Assembly (NCBI GenBank): GCA_016703895.1
Contig: JADJBE010000002.1
Coordinates: 124,001 to 188,000, forward strand
DNA: 64,000 nucleotides
Reading direction: 5' to 3'
From: Pseudomonadota bacterium
GTDB taxonomy: Bacteria > Pseudomonadota > Gammaproteobacteria > Steroidobacterales > Steroidobacteraceae
Position 1 is the stretch's first letter; the number at the start of each line of letters is the position of its first letter. The notes beneath the pieces are model-generated. The model saw only the letters and a list, made by a program, of their open reading frames with translations. It was not told where the DNA came from and searched no databases. The position numbers were made by a program, and so were the translations under genes. Of this stretch, positions 37,042 through 45,298 are shown piece by piece.

Positions 37042-37117
37042 GCCGGGGTAGCTCAGTTGGTAGAGCAGCGCATTCGTAATGCGCGGGTCGGAGGTTCGAC
37101 TCCTCTCTCCGGCACCA
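37042..37117 (+). tRNA. tRNA-Thr (anticodon CGT), CCA encoded
   Basis: 76 nt. Acceptor GCCGGGG pairs with CTCCGGC (one G-U), D arm AGCTCAGTTGGTAGAGC, anticodon stem GCGCA/TGCGC around TTCGTAA (anticodon CGT, threonine), T arm GGAGGTTCGACTCCTC, genomic CCA. The lpxL-like gene starts 6 bp after it. No duplicated fragment or integrase is near, so this site looks unoccupied. Confidence 0.96.
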
Positions 37118-37123
37118 TTTTTC

Positions 37124-38029
37124 ATGACCACAATACCGCAGCCTGAACCTGTTCGATCGGCACGGCGCTCGGTCTGGTGGGTCCGCTGGTTCGCGGCGAT
37201 CCCGCTGTCCACGTTGTATGGTTTCGCGAGCTTGCTCGCGTTGCTGGCAGACCGCGTGTTCCCCTATCGCCGGCACGTGGTGGAGCACAACCTGCGGCTC
37301 GCCTTTCCGGATTTCGATGACGCCACGCTGCGTCGCGTGATCACCGACTACTACCGTGGTTTCGCGGACATGCTGGTCGAGATCATCAAGTCTGCCGCGC
37401 TATCCCGCGATGAGCTTGCCGAGCGTGTCCGGATAACCAATCTTGAGCTTGTGCATGAATTATTGGCAGCCGGTAAGCCGGTGTTATGCCTCGCAGCCCA
37501 TCAGTGCAACTGGGAGTGGATGCTGCTGTCGTTCAGCGCTCAGTCCAACTACCCACTCGACGCTGCTTATAAACCACTGGTTGATAGCTGGGCCGAGCGG
37601 GAGATGCACAAGATCCGCACCCGTTTTGGCGCGCGCTTGGTGCCCGCCGATAGTCTGCTCGCGGACATTATTCAACGCCGCAACGTCCCGCGGGTCATCG
37701 CGCTGGTTGCTGACCAGGAACCCGTCACTAGTGAGCGCCGGCACTGGCTGCGCTTTCTCAATCGTGACACGGCATTTTTTCTCGGCGCTGAGGAGATCGT
37801 ACGTACAACGCGCTACGCGGCCTTGTTCATCGAATTGCGACGAGTAGCGCGCGGCCGCTACGAAATGACACTGCAGCCACTGGCGGCAGCCGGCGAGCGC
37901 CTCGAGAAAGGTGAATTTACCGAGCGTTACGCGCGGTTGGTCGAGGCGCAGATCCGTCGGTCACCGCCGGACTGGCCCTGGTCCCACAAGCGCTGGAAGC
38001 TGAAAAAGCCGCTGTACGGTAGCAATTAG
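37124..38029 (+). CDS. lipid A biosynthesis acyltransferase, LpxL/HtrB family
   Basis: About 301 residues: a membrane-anchored N-terminus (STLYGFASLLALLADRVFPY) and an acyltransferase core with the HX4E motif in AAHQCNWEWM, followed by RRNVPRVIALVADQEPV. LpxL-type enzymes add secondary acyl chains to lipid A; related enzymes acylate ornithine or other envelope lipids. ATG 37124 lies 6 bp after tRNA-Thr. Which acyl position it serves cannot be told. Confidence 0.85.
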   Translation: MTTIPQPEPVRSARRSVWWVRWFAAIPLSTLYGFASLLALLADRVFPYRRHVVEHNLRLAFPDFDDATLRRVITDYYRGFADMLVEIIKSAALSRDELAERVRITNLELVHELLAAGKPVLCLAAHQCNWEWMLLSFSAQSNYPLDAAYKPLVDSWAEREMHKIRTRFGARLVPADSLLADIIQRRNVPRVIALVADQEPVTSERRHWLRFLNRDTAFFLGAEEIVRTTRYAALFIELRRVARGRYEMTLQPLAAAGERLEKGEFTERYARLVEAQIRRSPPDWPWSHKRWKLKKPLYGSN

Positions 38030-38031
38030 TA

Positions 38032-38964
38032 TCAAGCGGAGAGCTTTGCCTGCCGCGGCCGCGATGAACGACGCTTCCAGTCGCGCATCAGTTCGGCAGC
38101 GAACTCGGCAAATACGCGGACTTTCGCGTTGTTCTTGTTGGCGGGTGGGTAGACCACGCTGAGTGGCGGACCATCGCAGGCAAACCGGTGCAAAATCTCG
38201 ACCAGGCGACCTTCTGCGAGTAGCTGCGCAACTAACAAGTCAACTGTCTGGATGATGCCGGCGCCCTCCAGCGCTGAGACGATCGGTGCTTCCGCGGAAT
38301 TAAATGTCAGCGAGAAGGGCAGTTTGACCCGCTCGACTTGCCCGTCGTGGCAGAACTGCCAGTCAGTTGAGCGAGCTTTGCCCGCTTGGTAGCCGATCAG
38401 CCGGTGCGCACGCAGGTCGGCGGGTGTGCTCGGTGTGCTGGCGCGCGCCAGGTATTGCGGGGCGGCGCAGGTGACCCGCCGGGACTGGGCGATCTCGCGT
38501 GCGATCAACCGTGCTCGCTTGCCCACGCCGCCGCGTAGCGCGACGTCGATTCCCTCGGCCTCGAGATCGACGAAGCGGTCGCTGAAACTGATGTCTAACG
38601 CCAGCTCAGGATAGCGTTGATTGAAGGCGGGCAGCGCTGGCATCAACAGGTAACGCCCGAAGGAATGCGGTACGTCCACGCGCAGCCGGCCCTGTGGCCG
38701 ATCGCCAGCCTTGCGGATCAGGTCATCCGCCGTCTCGAGGTCCGCAATGATGCGTTTGCAGTGTTCCCGATAGGTGGCACCGTCGGGCGTCAGGGCCACG
38801 TGCCGCGTGGTGCGGTGCAGAAGCCTCGCGCCTAGATGGCGCTCGAGTTGCGCGACCAAAGTGGTGACGCTGGTGCGCGAGCACTGCAACGCGTCGGCCG
38901 CGCGGGCGAATGAGTGGGTCTCCGCCACCTGCAGGAAGACGCGCATCGCTCGTAGCTGGTCCAT
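38032..38964 (-). CDS. LysR-family transcriptional regulator
   Basis: A 310-residue regulator with the typical winged helix (MDQLRAMRVFLQVAETHSFA, RTSVTTLVAQLERHLGARLL, TRHVALTPDG) and effector domain (RLRVDVPHSFGRYLLMPALP). This layout is common in LysR proteins controlling oxidoreductases or membrane detoxification genes. It starts at the ATG complementary to 38962-38964 and is divergent from the damaged MAPEG region. Target unknown. Confidence 0.9.
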   Translation of the reverse strand: MDQLRAMRVFLQVAETHSFARAADALQCSRTSVTTLVAQLERHLGARLLHRTTRHVALTPDGATYREHCKRIIADLETADDLIRKAGDRPQGRLRVDVPHSFGRYLLMPALPAFNQRYPELALDISFSDRFVDLEAEGIDVALRGGVGKRARLIAREIAQSRRVTCAAPQYLARASTPSTPADLRAHRLIGYQAGKARSTDWQFCHDGQVERVKLPFSLTFNSAEAPIVSALEGAGIIQTVDLLVAQLLAEGRLVEILHRFACDGPPLSVVYPPANKNNAKVRVFAEFAAELMRDWKRRSSRPRQAKLSA

Positions 38965-39087
38965 GGTCCAATTGTACGGAAATGCGGAATAATGTATCCG
39001 ATTTTGCTGCGTATATTCAGAACAAAAGTGGGGGTACTGTGGGTGTGTTCCCGCTGACCCACGCTCATTTGCACTGATTCCCATACC

Positions 39088-39306
39088 ATGTTTATTTTCG
39101 ACCGCACATTCTCAAGCGTTCTGATCCCGCTCTTGTTCTTGCTGGTGCTGGTCGTCGGCTTGCGCCTGTGGGGCCAGTCGCACGAGCTTGCTGAAGAACT
39201 AACACAGGTGACCCATGTCGAATGTCGCGATGCTGCTGCCGTGCGCTGCACTCGTCCGGTTGACGGTGAGTGTTGCGCTGGTGATGTACTCGCGGCGAGT
39301 CGCTAA
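39088..39306 (+). CDS. small protein with one membrane span, uncertain
   Basis: 72 residues opening MFIFDRTFSSVLIPLLFLLV, then a charged segment; the last 35 or so residues overlap the MAPEG remnant in another frame. It may be a short membrane peptide or a fragment damaged together with its neighbour. No family was recognised. Confidence 0.3.
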   Translation: MFIFDRTFSSVLIPLLFLLVLVVGLRLWGQSHELAEELTQVTHVECRDAAAVRCTRPVDGECCAGDVLAASR

Positions 39307-39432
39307 AGTGCGAGCGGCATACAAATCACTTATAACCGCGTCATGCATCGGCTACGGGCTTTCAGTGCGGGGATCCTCGTGCTCGCGGTGCTCTGGGGCG
39401 TTTTCGCATTCGAGTTGATCAGCCGCAATTGA
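39215..39432 (+). pseudogene. MAPEG-family protein with internal deletion
   Basis: The N-terminus (MSNVAMLLPCAALVRLTVSV, ALVMYSRRVAKVRA) is the first membrane span of a MAPEG-type protein, with AGGTGA just ahead of the ATG. About 35 codons on, the sequence in another frame becomes IQITYNRVMHRLRAFSAGIL, which resembles the C-terminal TYNRVMHR segment and last span of the same family. About 70 central residues are missing. The join lies at a GCGAGCG stretch (near 39309-39317) that could encode RA in both flanks, so a short-repeat deletion is likely. The result is frameshifted and almost surely non-functional. Confidence 0.6.
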
Positions 39433-39445
39433 ACCCGACGAGTCG

Positions 39446-41443
39446 TTAGCGGTCGCCTGCCACAGCCGGCAGTTTACCCTCCAAATGGCGCGCCAGTTCG
39501 GCGATCGTCGGGTAGTCGAACAGTTCGGTGATATCAACCAGGCCGGGGTACTGTTGGTCGATCTTCTCGTGGATTTCGAGCAGTTTGAGTGAGCTGGCGC
39601 CGAGATCGAACAGGTTGTCGTCGACGCCCATATTGCGTTCAAGTGCCGAGTCACAAATAGCCTTGAGCGCAGCCTCCAGCTGATTGCCGGCTGCTGCTGT
39701 GCCACCGGTCGCTGCCAGCTGCGCCCGCAGCGCAGACAACTCCGCGAGTTCCGCGTCGAACTCGCCGTCGAGGTAGGCCGTTGCCAACAGATGGCGCTGA
39801 ATCTTGCCACTCGTGGTTTTGGGGATACGCCGCACTGGCACGGTGTGGGACACCTCGATGCCCGTATGTTCATTGACGAGCCGGGCTGCCGCGGCCGCTA
39901 CTGGCAGGAATTCATGCATATCGCCACGATGCAGAATGAACAGCGTCAGCTCGTCGGTATCGGCCTCTTTGGGTCGCAAACCGGCGGCGACGACTTTGCC
40001 GAGCTCCAGGCCCTCGGCACGGTAGGCGATGCTCTCGAGGTCGTGCGGGTAGTAGTTTTGTCCATTGACGAAGATGATCTCTTTGGCGCGGCCGGTGATG
40101 TAGAGCAGCTCCCCGCGGCGCAGGCCGAGATCGCCAGTGCGTAGCCAACCGTCAGCGGTAAACCCTGCGGCGTTTGCCGCAGGATTCTCAAAATAGCCAC
40201 GGGTCACGTTGTCACCACTGATCTGAATATGCCCAACCTGTCCGTCGGGCAGCTCAGTGTCGGCATCGCCGCAGATTCTGAGCTGGCAGTAGGGAATCGG
40301 CTGCCCGACGCTGACGAACTCGGCCGCGTCCTGACTGTTAGCGTCGATATCCTTGGCCTCGTTGCCGACCGACAGGTGATGTCGATCGAGTGCCACGGCG
40401 GTGAGGCGGGCGTCGAGCCGCGGAAAGCTCACGGCGAGCGTCGCCTCGGCGAGTCCGTAAACGGGATACATGGCTTGCGGCGGGAGCTTGGCCGGTTGCA
40501 ACCGGGCGATGAACTCACGCGCCAGACTGGCCGATATCGGCTCCGCGCCGTTGAAGAGGAGTCGAATCGACGCCAGGTCCAGGTCCGCGACGCTTCGGTC
40601 GCTGAGTACCTTCAGATAGTGGCGAAAGCCGAAGTTTGGCGACGACGTGATGGTGACCCGCTTGCGCGCCGCAATTTGCATCCATAACAAGGGTCTGCGT
40701 ACGAACAACTCGGTTGGCATCATATTGAGTTGCATACGATGCGCGTACATCATGATGAACATTCCGATCAGACCCATATCATGCGTCAACGGCATCCAGG
40801 AGAGCGTCACGTCCTGCTCCGAGAACGCCGCGGCTTCACCGGCGCCACGCGCATTCGTCAGGATGTTTCGGTGCGTGAGCACGATGCCTTTGGGTTCGCT
40901 GGTCGAGCCAGATGAGAACTGGATGAACGCGGTATCGTCTGGTTGCGCATTGTGGGCTTTGCCCGCCACAGAAATGTCTGCCAGCGTATCGACCAGGAAC
41001 GCGCGCTGCTGCAGGCCGCTGAGGGTTGCGTGACCGTCGTTCTGGCTGTCGCTCGCAAAGCTAGCGATCCGATCGAGCGTCTTGCGATCCGTGTATAGAT
41101 AGGGGTTGCCGAGCTTGCGCGCGATCCGTAGCAGCTTGAGCTTGTGTTCATCGCTGATTCCGAGCGCGACCGGCACTGGAATGATGCCACCGAGAATGGC
41201 GCCACAAAACGCGTCGATTGACTGCTCGTTGTTAGCGACGTAGAGGATCATCTTGTCGCCGGGCTTCGCGCCGATTGCCTGTAAGTGATGCAGGATGCCA
41301 AGCGCGCGCTGATACAGTTCATCGAAGCTGACGACTCGCTCGCTGTTTTCGCCCTCAATATAGTTAATGCTGCGCCTGGCCGAGCGGTTGGCGGCGAATA
41401 GCTCGTTCAAGGTGCTAGCGGCAGTCATCGTCGTACTGGTCAT
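39446..41443 (-). CDS. fatty-acyl-AMP ligase with C-terminal acyl carrier domain
   Basis: A 665-residue adenylating enzyme. ATP-binding FSSGSTSEPKGIVLTHRN, YGLAEATLAVS, TGDLGLRRGELLYITGRAKE and the C-terminal lysine in PKTTSGKIQR are present. The S-P-NFGFRHYL stretch and the MPLTHDMGLIGM motif are typical of FAAL enzymes, which pass acyl-AMP to a carrier instead of CoA. The last 85 or so residues are a carrier domain with the phosphopantetheine serine in DLGASSLK. It can therefore load a fatty acid onto itself. Divergent from the glycolipid cluster; the acyl acceptor is unknown. The start is the ATG complementary to 41441-41443. Confidence 0.85.
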   Translation of the reverse strand: MTSTTMTAASTLNELFAANRSARRSINYIEGENSERVVSFDELYQRALGILHHLQAIGAKPGDKMILYVANNEQSIDAFCGAILGGIIPVPVALGISDEHKLKLLRIARKLGNPYLYTDRKTLDRIASFASDSQNDGHATLSGLQQRAFLVDTLADISVAGKAHNAQPDDTAFIQFSSGSTSEPKGIVLTHRNILTNARGAGEAAAFSEQDVTLSWMPLTHDMGLIGMFIMMYAHRMQLNMMPTELFVRRPLLWMQIAARKRVTITSSPNFGFRHYLKVLSDRSVADLDLASIRLLFNGAEPISASLAREFIARLQPAKLPPQAMYPVYGLAEATLAVSFPRLDARLTAVALDRHHLSVGNEAKDIDANSQDAAEFVSVGQPIPYCQLRICGDADTELPDGQVGHIQISGDNVTRGYFENPAANAAGFTADGWLRTGDLGLRRGELLYITGRAKEIIFVNGQNYYPHDLESIAYRAEGLELGKVVAAGLRPKEADTDELTLFILHRGDMHEFLPVAAAAARLVNEHTGIEVSHTVPVRRIPKTTSGKIQRHLLATAYLDGEFDAELAELSALRAQLAATGGTAAAGNQLEAALKAICDSALERNMGVDDNLFDLGASSLKLLEIHEKIDQQYPGLVDITELFDYPTIAELARHLEGKLPAVAGDR

Positions 41444-41595
41444 CGGCGGCGCTCCGCGCAGGGCATGGGAAGGGATGGGCCCAATTTTAGCCCATAACGC
41501 TACGGCAGATAGCGTCACGAGGGTCAGTGCATTGCATGGCTCGCGCCGATCCGGGACAATCCGCGCCACCTTCGCGGCGGCATACGACGCACACC

Positions 41596-42348
41596 ATGAC
41601 CGATTCCGGCTCGGGCGGCGGCCTGCGCAATACGAATTACCGACAGCAGACGCGTTCCAGTCGGCGCATGACGACAGTACGCAAGGTCGTTTGGCACGTC
41701 GTCGTCGCCATTGGCTTGGCGCTGATTCGGGTTTGGTGGCGCACCTGTCGAGTTGTCTGCGTGGTCGGTGCGGACAATCTGTCGTTGGCATTGGCTCGCG
41801 CGCCGTCGTTGATCCCTGTGTTCTGGCATCAGCATCTGCTGTTTTGTGCCAAGCACCTGCTGGACCAGCGTGATCGCGGGCTGCAGGTGGGCTTTCTGAT
41901 CAGCCCCTCGGTCGACGGCGAGCTTGGCGCCATGGCGGCAGCGCGGGTCGGTGCGGTCGCGATCCGTGGCTCATCAACCCACACAGGTGCCCGCACCCTG
42001 CGCGATTTTTACGAGGCGCTGGTCAAGCAGAACGTTTCCCCGGTGATCACGCCCGATGGCCCGCGTGGCCCGCGGTTTCAGTTCAAGTCGGGCGCGATTG
42101 TTCTGTCGCAGATGTCGGGGCGACCGCTACTACCGATGGCTTATGCAGCGCGCCGGGCCACCACTTTTCATTGGGACAAGTTCGTCCTGCCGTGGCCGTT
42201 CACGCGGATCGTGATTGCCATCGGCGAACCGCGACAGATTCCGAAGTCGCTCGACGCCGCCGGTGTCGAACATTGGCAGCGCGAGTTGGCTGCTGACTTG
42301 CATCGTTTGTATGGTGAGGCGAAAGCGCAACTGGGGAGCCGGACCTGA
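41596..42348 (+). CDS. DUF374 lysophospholipid acyltransferase-like protein
   Basis: About 250 residues with an N-terminal membrane segment. IPVFWHQHLL, LISPSVDGELGAMAAARVGA, AIRGSSTHTGARTLRDF and VITPDGPRGPRFQFKSGAI are the family hallmarks (related to PlsC/LpxL acyltransferases). Members are found in lipid A and glycolipid operons. ATG 41596 gives a low-complexity leader; ATG 41668 is an equally possible start. It overlaps the next gene by one base (TGATG). Acyl donor and acceptor unknown. Confidence 0.75.
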   Translation: MTDSGSGGGLRNTNYRQQTRSSRRMTTVRKVVWHVVVAIGLALIRVWWRTCRVVCVVGADNLSLALARAPSLIPVFWHQHLLFCAKHLLDQRDRGLQVGFLISPSVDGELGAMAAARVGAVAIRGSSTHTGARTLRDFYEALVKQNVSPVITPDGPRGPRFQFKSGAIVLSQMSGRPLLPMAYAARRATTFHWDKFVLPWPFTRIVIAIGEPRQIPKSLDAAGVEHWQRELAADLHRLYGEAKAQLGSRT

Positions 42349-43073
42349 TGGACTTGGAAGTGTCGGTGGTGGTGCCGGTCTGCAATGAGGCGGGCAACGT
42401 CGACGTGCTTGCTCGCGAGATCGCCGGGGCATTGCAGGACCGACCATTCGAGATGATCTTTGTCGACGACGGCAGCACAGATGACACGGCGGCCGTGCTT
42501 CGACGTGCACGCGACGCGGGGCTGTCGTCGTTACGTATTTTGCGGCATTCGTTTCGCAGTGGTCAGAGCGCCGCCGTCGCAACGGGCGTGCGGGCAGCGC
42601 GTGCGCCGTGGATCGCGACACTCGACGGCGACGGGCAGAATGACCCGGCCGATATCCCCAAGCTGCTCGAGGCGCGCACGCTCGCAGCGAACACGGGTGT
42701 GCTGTTGTTCGCGGGCAATCGCACCACCCGGCGTGATACGGGCTTTCGCCGCCTGCAGTCGCGAGTCGCCAACGGCGTGCGCGGCGCCATGCTCGGTGAC
42801 GGTACGCCGGATACCGGCTGTGGCATCAAGCTGTTCGAACGCGCCACTTTTCTTGAGCTACCGCGTTTCGACCATATGCATCGCTTTCTGCCAGCATTGT
42901 TCATTCGCCAAGGCTCGAAAGTGGTGTCTGTGCCGGTCAATCATCGACCGCGTGCTAGCGGCACGTCCAAGTACGGCATGCTCGACCGGCTGTGGGTGGG
43001 TATCGTCGACCTGTTCGGTGTGTTGTGGTTGCTGCGACGGTTCCGGGCGGGCTTGACGGCCCGCGAAGAGTAG
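42348..43073 (+). CDS. family 2 glycosyltransferase (dolichol-phosphate mannosyltransferase-like)
   Basis: A 241-residue GT2 enzyme: VVVPVCNEAGNVDVLAREI, FVDDGSTDDTAAVL and the DxD region TLDGDGQNDPADIP, then DTGCGIKLFERATFLELPRF. Such enzymes make undecaprenyl-phosphate-linked sugars (ArnC-like) used by membrane glycosyltransferases. The downstream ArnT-like gene fits as the user of its product. One short C-terminal hydrophobic segment only. Confidence 0.85.
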   Translation: MDLEVSVVVPVCNEAGNVDVLAREIAGALQDRPFEMIFVDDGSTDDTAAVLRRARDAGLSSLRILRHSFRSGQSAAVATGVRAARAPWIATLDGDGQNDPADIPKLLEARTLAANTGVLLFAGNRTTRRDTGFRRLQSRVANGVRGAMLGDGTPDTGCGIKLFERATFLELPRFDHMHRFLPALFIRQGSKVVSVPVNHRPRASGTSKYGMLDRLWVGIVDLFGVLWLLRRFRAGLTAREE

Positions 43074-43143
43074 GCATAACAACTGACCTTCAGTTCCATT
43101 TCATGACATGCGTTGCAGCGATGCGGCGGGGGCGAGGTTCAAC

Positions 43144-43419
43144 GTGAGCGATACGACATTGTGGATGATCATCGGCTTTGGCGGCCAGGGCCTGTTCTCG
43201 GCGCGGTTCATCGTGCAGTGGCTGGCGAGTGAGCGCGTCAAGCGTAGTGTCATCCCGGTTGCGTTCTGGTACTTGAGCCTCGCGGGTGGCCTGACGTTGC
43301 TGGCGTATGCCATTCATCGCGAGGACCCGGTGATCATCGCGGGGCAGAGCGCCGGGGTATTTGTCTACCTGCGCAATCTGTATCTGGTGCACATCGGGCG
43401 CCGGGAGCTGCAGGCGTGA
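43144..43419 (+). CDS. lipid-A-disaccharide synthase N-terminal domain (LAB_N) protein
   Basis: 91 residues, three membrane segments, with FGGQGLFSARFIVQWLASER, SVIPVAFWYLSLAGG and GQSAGVFVYLRNLYL: the LAB_N domain fused to LpxB in some bacteria and stand-alone in others. It does not carry the catalytic LpxB part. GTG 43144 is the start. It overlaps the ArnT-like gene by 4 bp (GTGA), so the two are translationally coupled. Often beside DPM1/ArnT-type genes. Confidence 0.82.
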   Translation: MSDTTLWMIIGFGGQGLFSARFIVQWLASERVKRSVIPVAFWYLSLAGGLTLLAYAIHREDPVIIAGQSAGVFVYLRNLYLVHIGRRELQA

Positions 43420-45149
43420 ACAGCGCGCGGCAACTCGAGCCAGTCTCGGTTCGAGACCTGCTGTGGTTAGCTTTGGCGCTAGTCACGATCGTGGCGGCGG
43501 GCTATGGCATGCGTGATCCTTGGCCAGCGGACGAGCCGCGCTTTGCGGGTCTCGCTCGCGACATGGTGGTTACGGGCGACTGGCTCTTCCCGCGCGTCGG
43601 TGGTGACCTCTATCAGGACAAACCGCCGTTGTTCTTTTGGTTGCTGGCGCTGTCCTACAGTCTGATCGGCAGTGTTCGCTATTCTTTTCTGTTGCCGTCG
43701 TTGCTGGCAGCGGCCGGCACGCTGTACCTGATATATGACCTGGGACGGCGCCTGGTAGACCGCCGCACGGGCTTCATCGCCGCACTGGTGACGCTGAGCA
43801 CCCTGCAGTTCGTGGTGGTGATGCGCGGCGCGCAGATCGACGGCGTGTTGTGTTTCCTCACCACATTCTCAGTGTATGCCTTGCTGCGCCATCTGTTGTT
43901 GGGCCCGGCCTGGGGGTGGTATTTCCTCGGCGGTGCCGCGGCTGGCTTGGGCATCATCACCAAGGGCGTCGGTTTTCTGCCGATTCTATTGTTAGTACCG
44001 TTTGCTCTCATGAGTCGCGGTCGTTGGCAGGGGCTTGCGCCCATCGAGCGTGGCGGTGTGCGCTGGTGGCTGGCACCACTTGGCTTGTTGTTGGGAGTGT
44101 CTGTCTGGCTGCTGCCGATGTTGCTTGGGGTCGTTGCTCGCGCGGCGCCCGAGTACGCGGCGTACCGGGACGAAATCCTGTTGCAACAGACCGTGACTCG
44201 TTACGCGAAGTCATGGCACCACTTGCGGCCTTGGTACTACTTTCTGTTGGAAGTGATTCCGACACTATGGTTGCCGGCCAGCGCCATGCTGTTCTGGTTG
44301 GTGCCACGCTGGCGACGCGCTTGGCAGCAGCGGGATGCGCGAGTCTGGCTGCCGCTCGCCTGGGTGATCCTGGTAGTTACGTTTTTCTCGATAAGTCCGG
44401 GCAAGCGCGGCGTGTATCTGTTGCCCGCACTACCTGTGTTAGTGATTGCCGCCATGCCGTATCTGTCCGAGTTGCTCGTGCGCCGCGGTGTACAGCGGGT
44501 GCTGATCGGCCTCGGCGGCCTGGTCTGGTTGGTAGGCTTGAGCCTGCTGCTGGGTTATTCATTCGGTCATGCGCGCATTGTGGAGTTGTTCGCTGCGGCC
44601 CAGATCGATTCCGTCTGGCCCGTGACGGTGTTCGTCGTGCTGGCCGGCAGTGCGCTCGCACTCGCTGTCTGGCGTATGCCAGTGATGAGCTGGACGATGG
44701 TGCTGGCATCGCTCGCCTTGTGTTGGTCTTACGGGCTAGCGCCGATGCTCGATTCTCAACGGTCCAGCCGCGGTTTCATTGAGTCGATGCTCACGCAGGT
44801 GCCGGCGGGACACACGCTCGGGCTCGTCGCCTACAAGGAGCAGTTCCTGCTGTATATCGACGAGCCGTCAATCAACTTCGGGCATCGGCGCTGGTTGGAA
44901 GGTCCGCAAGAGGCCTACGATGCGGCCGCGTGGCTTGAGGCCGCGCCGGACCGTATTTTGCTAGTCCCTGAGGGGTCGCTGGAGCCATGTTTCGCTGCAG
45001 CACGCACGCGTATTCTGGCGGGCAATTCCTCGGAAGACGACTGGTACCTGGTCGGCGCGCCAGCCAACGCGCAGTGCGTTGCACAAGGCGACGCTGGCCG
45101 TGCGATCAGATATGTCCACCCGGTTGATGGCGCGATAACTCGCCGCTAA
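43416..45149 (+). CDS. GT39/ArnT-like membrane glycosyltransferase
   Basis: A 577-residue protein with about 12 membrane segments. The first periplasmic loop holds DPWPADEPRFAGLARDMV (acidic D/E pair) and GDLYQDKPPLFFWLLAL, characteristic of PMT/ArnT enzymes that use polyprenyl-phosphate sugars. It probably transfers the sugar made by the GT2 enzyme onto lipid A or another envelope acceptor. Last gene of the cluster; start GTG 43416. Confidence 0.85.
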   Translation: MNSARQLEPVSVRDLLWLALALVTIVAAGYGMRDPWPADEPRFAGLARDMVVTGDWLFPRVGGDLYQDKPPLFFWLLALSYSLIGSVRYSFLLPSLLAAAGTLYLIYDLGRRLVDRRTGFIAALVTLSTLQFVVVMRGAQIDGVLCFLTTFSVYALLRHLLLGPAWGWYFLGGAAAGLGIITKGVGFLPILLLVPFALMSRGRWQGLAPIERGGVRWWLAPLGLLLGVSVWLLPMLLGVVARAAPEYAAYRDEILLQQTVTRYAKSWHHLRPWYYFLLEVIPTLWLPASAMLFWLVPRWRRAWQQRDARVWLPLAWVILVVTFFSISPGKRGVYLLPALPVLVIAAMPYLSELLVRRGVQRVLIGLGGLVWLVGLSLLLGYSFGHARIVELFAAAQIDSVWPVTVFVVLAGSALALAVWRMPVMSWTMVLASLALCWSYGLAPMLDSQRSSRGFIESMLTQVPAGHTLGLVAYKEQFLLYIDEPSINFGHRRWLEGPQEAYDAAAWLEAAPDRILLVPEGSLEPCFAAARTRILAGNSSEDDWYLVGAPANAQCVAQGDAGRAIRYVHPVDGAITRR

Positions 45150-45298
45150 CGCCCAGCTTTTTGCCCAGGCCGGACTAGTAGCATCTCTCGTAATACCAGT
45201 CACTTAGCTTGAGTTCTTGAGTAGCTGTGTCAGAATCCACCGATAAGTGATCGAGCAGCGCGCAGCCGCTGCTTAGTGGAATCGAGGGGTCTCAATCC

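Noticed and set aside
37042..37117. tRNA-Thr as a second integration site
   Set aside because: No duplicated tRNA fragment or integrase is found near it.
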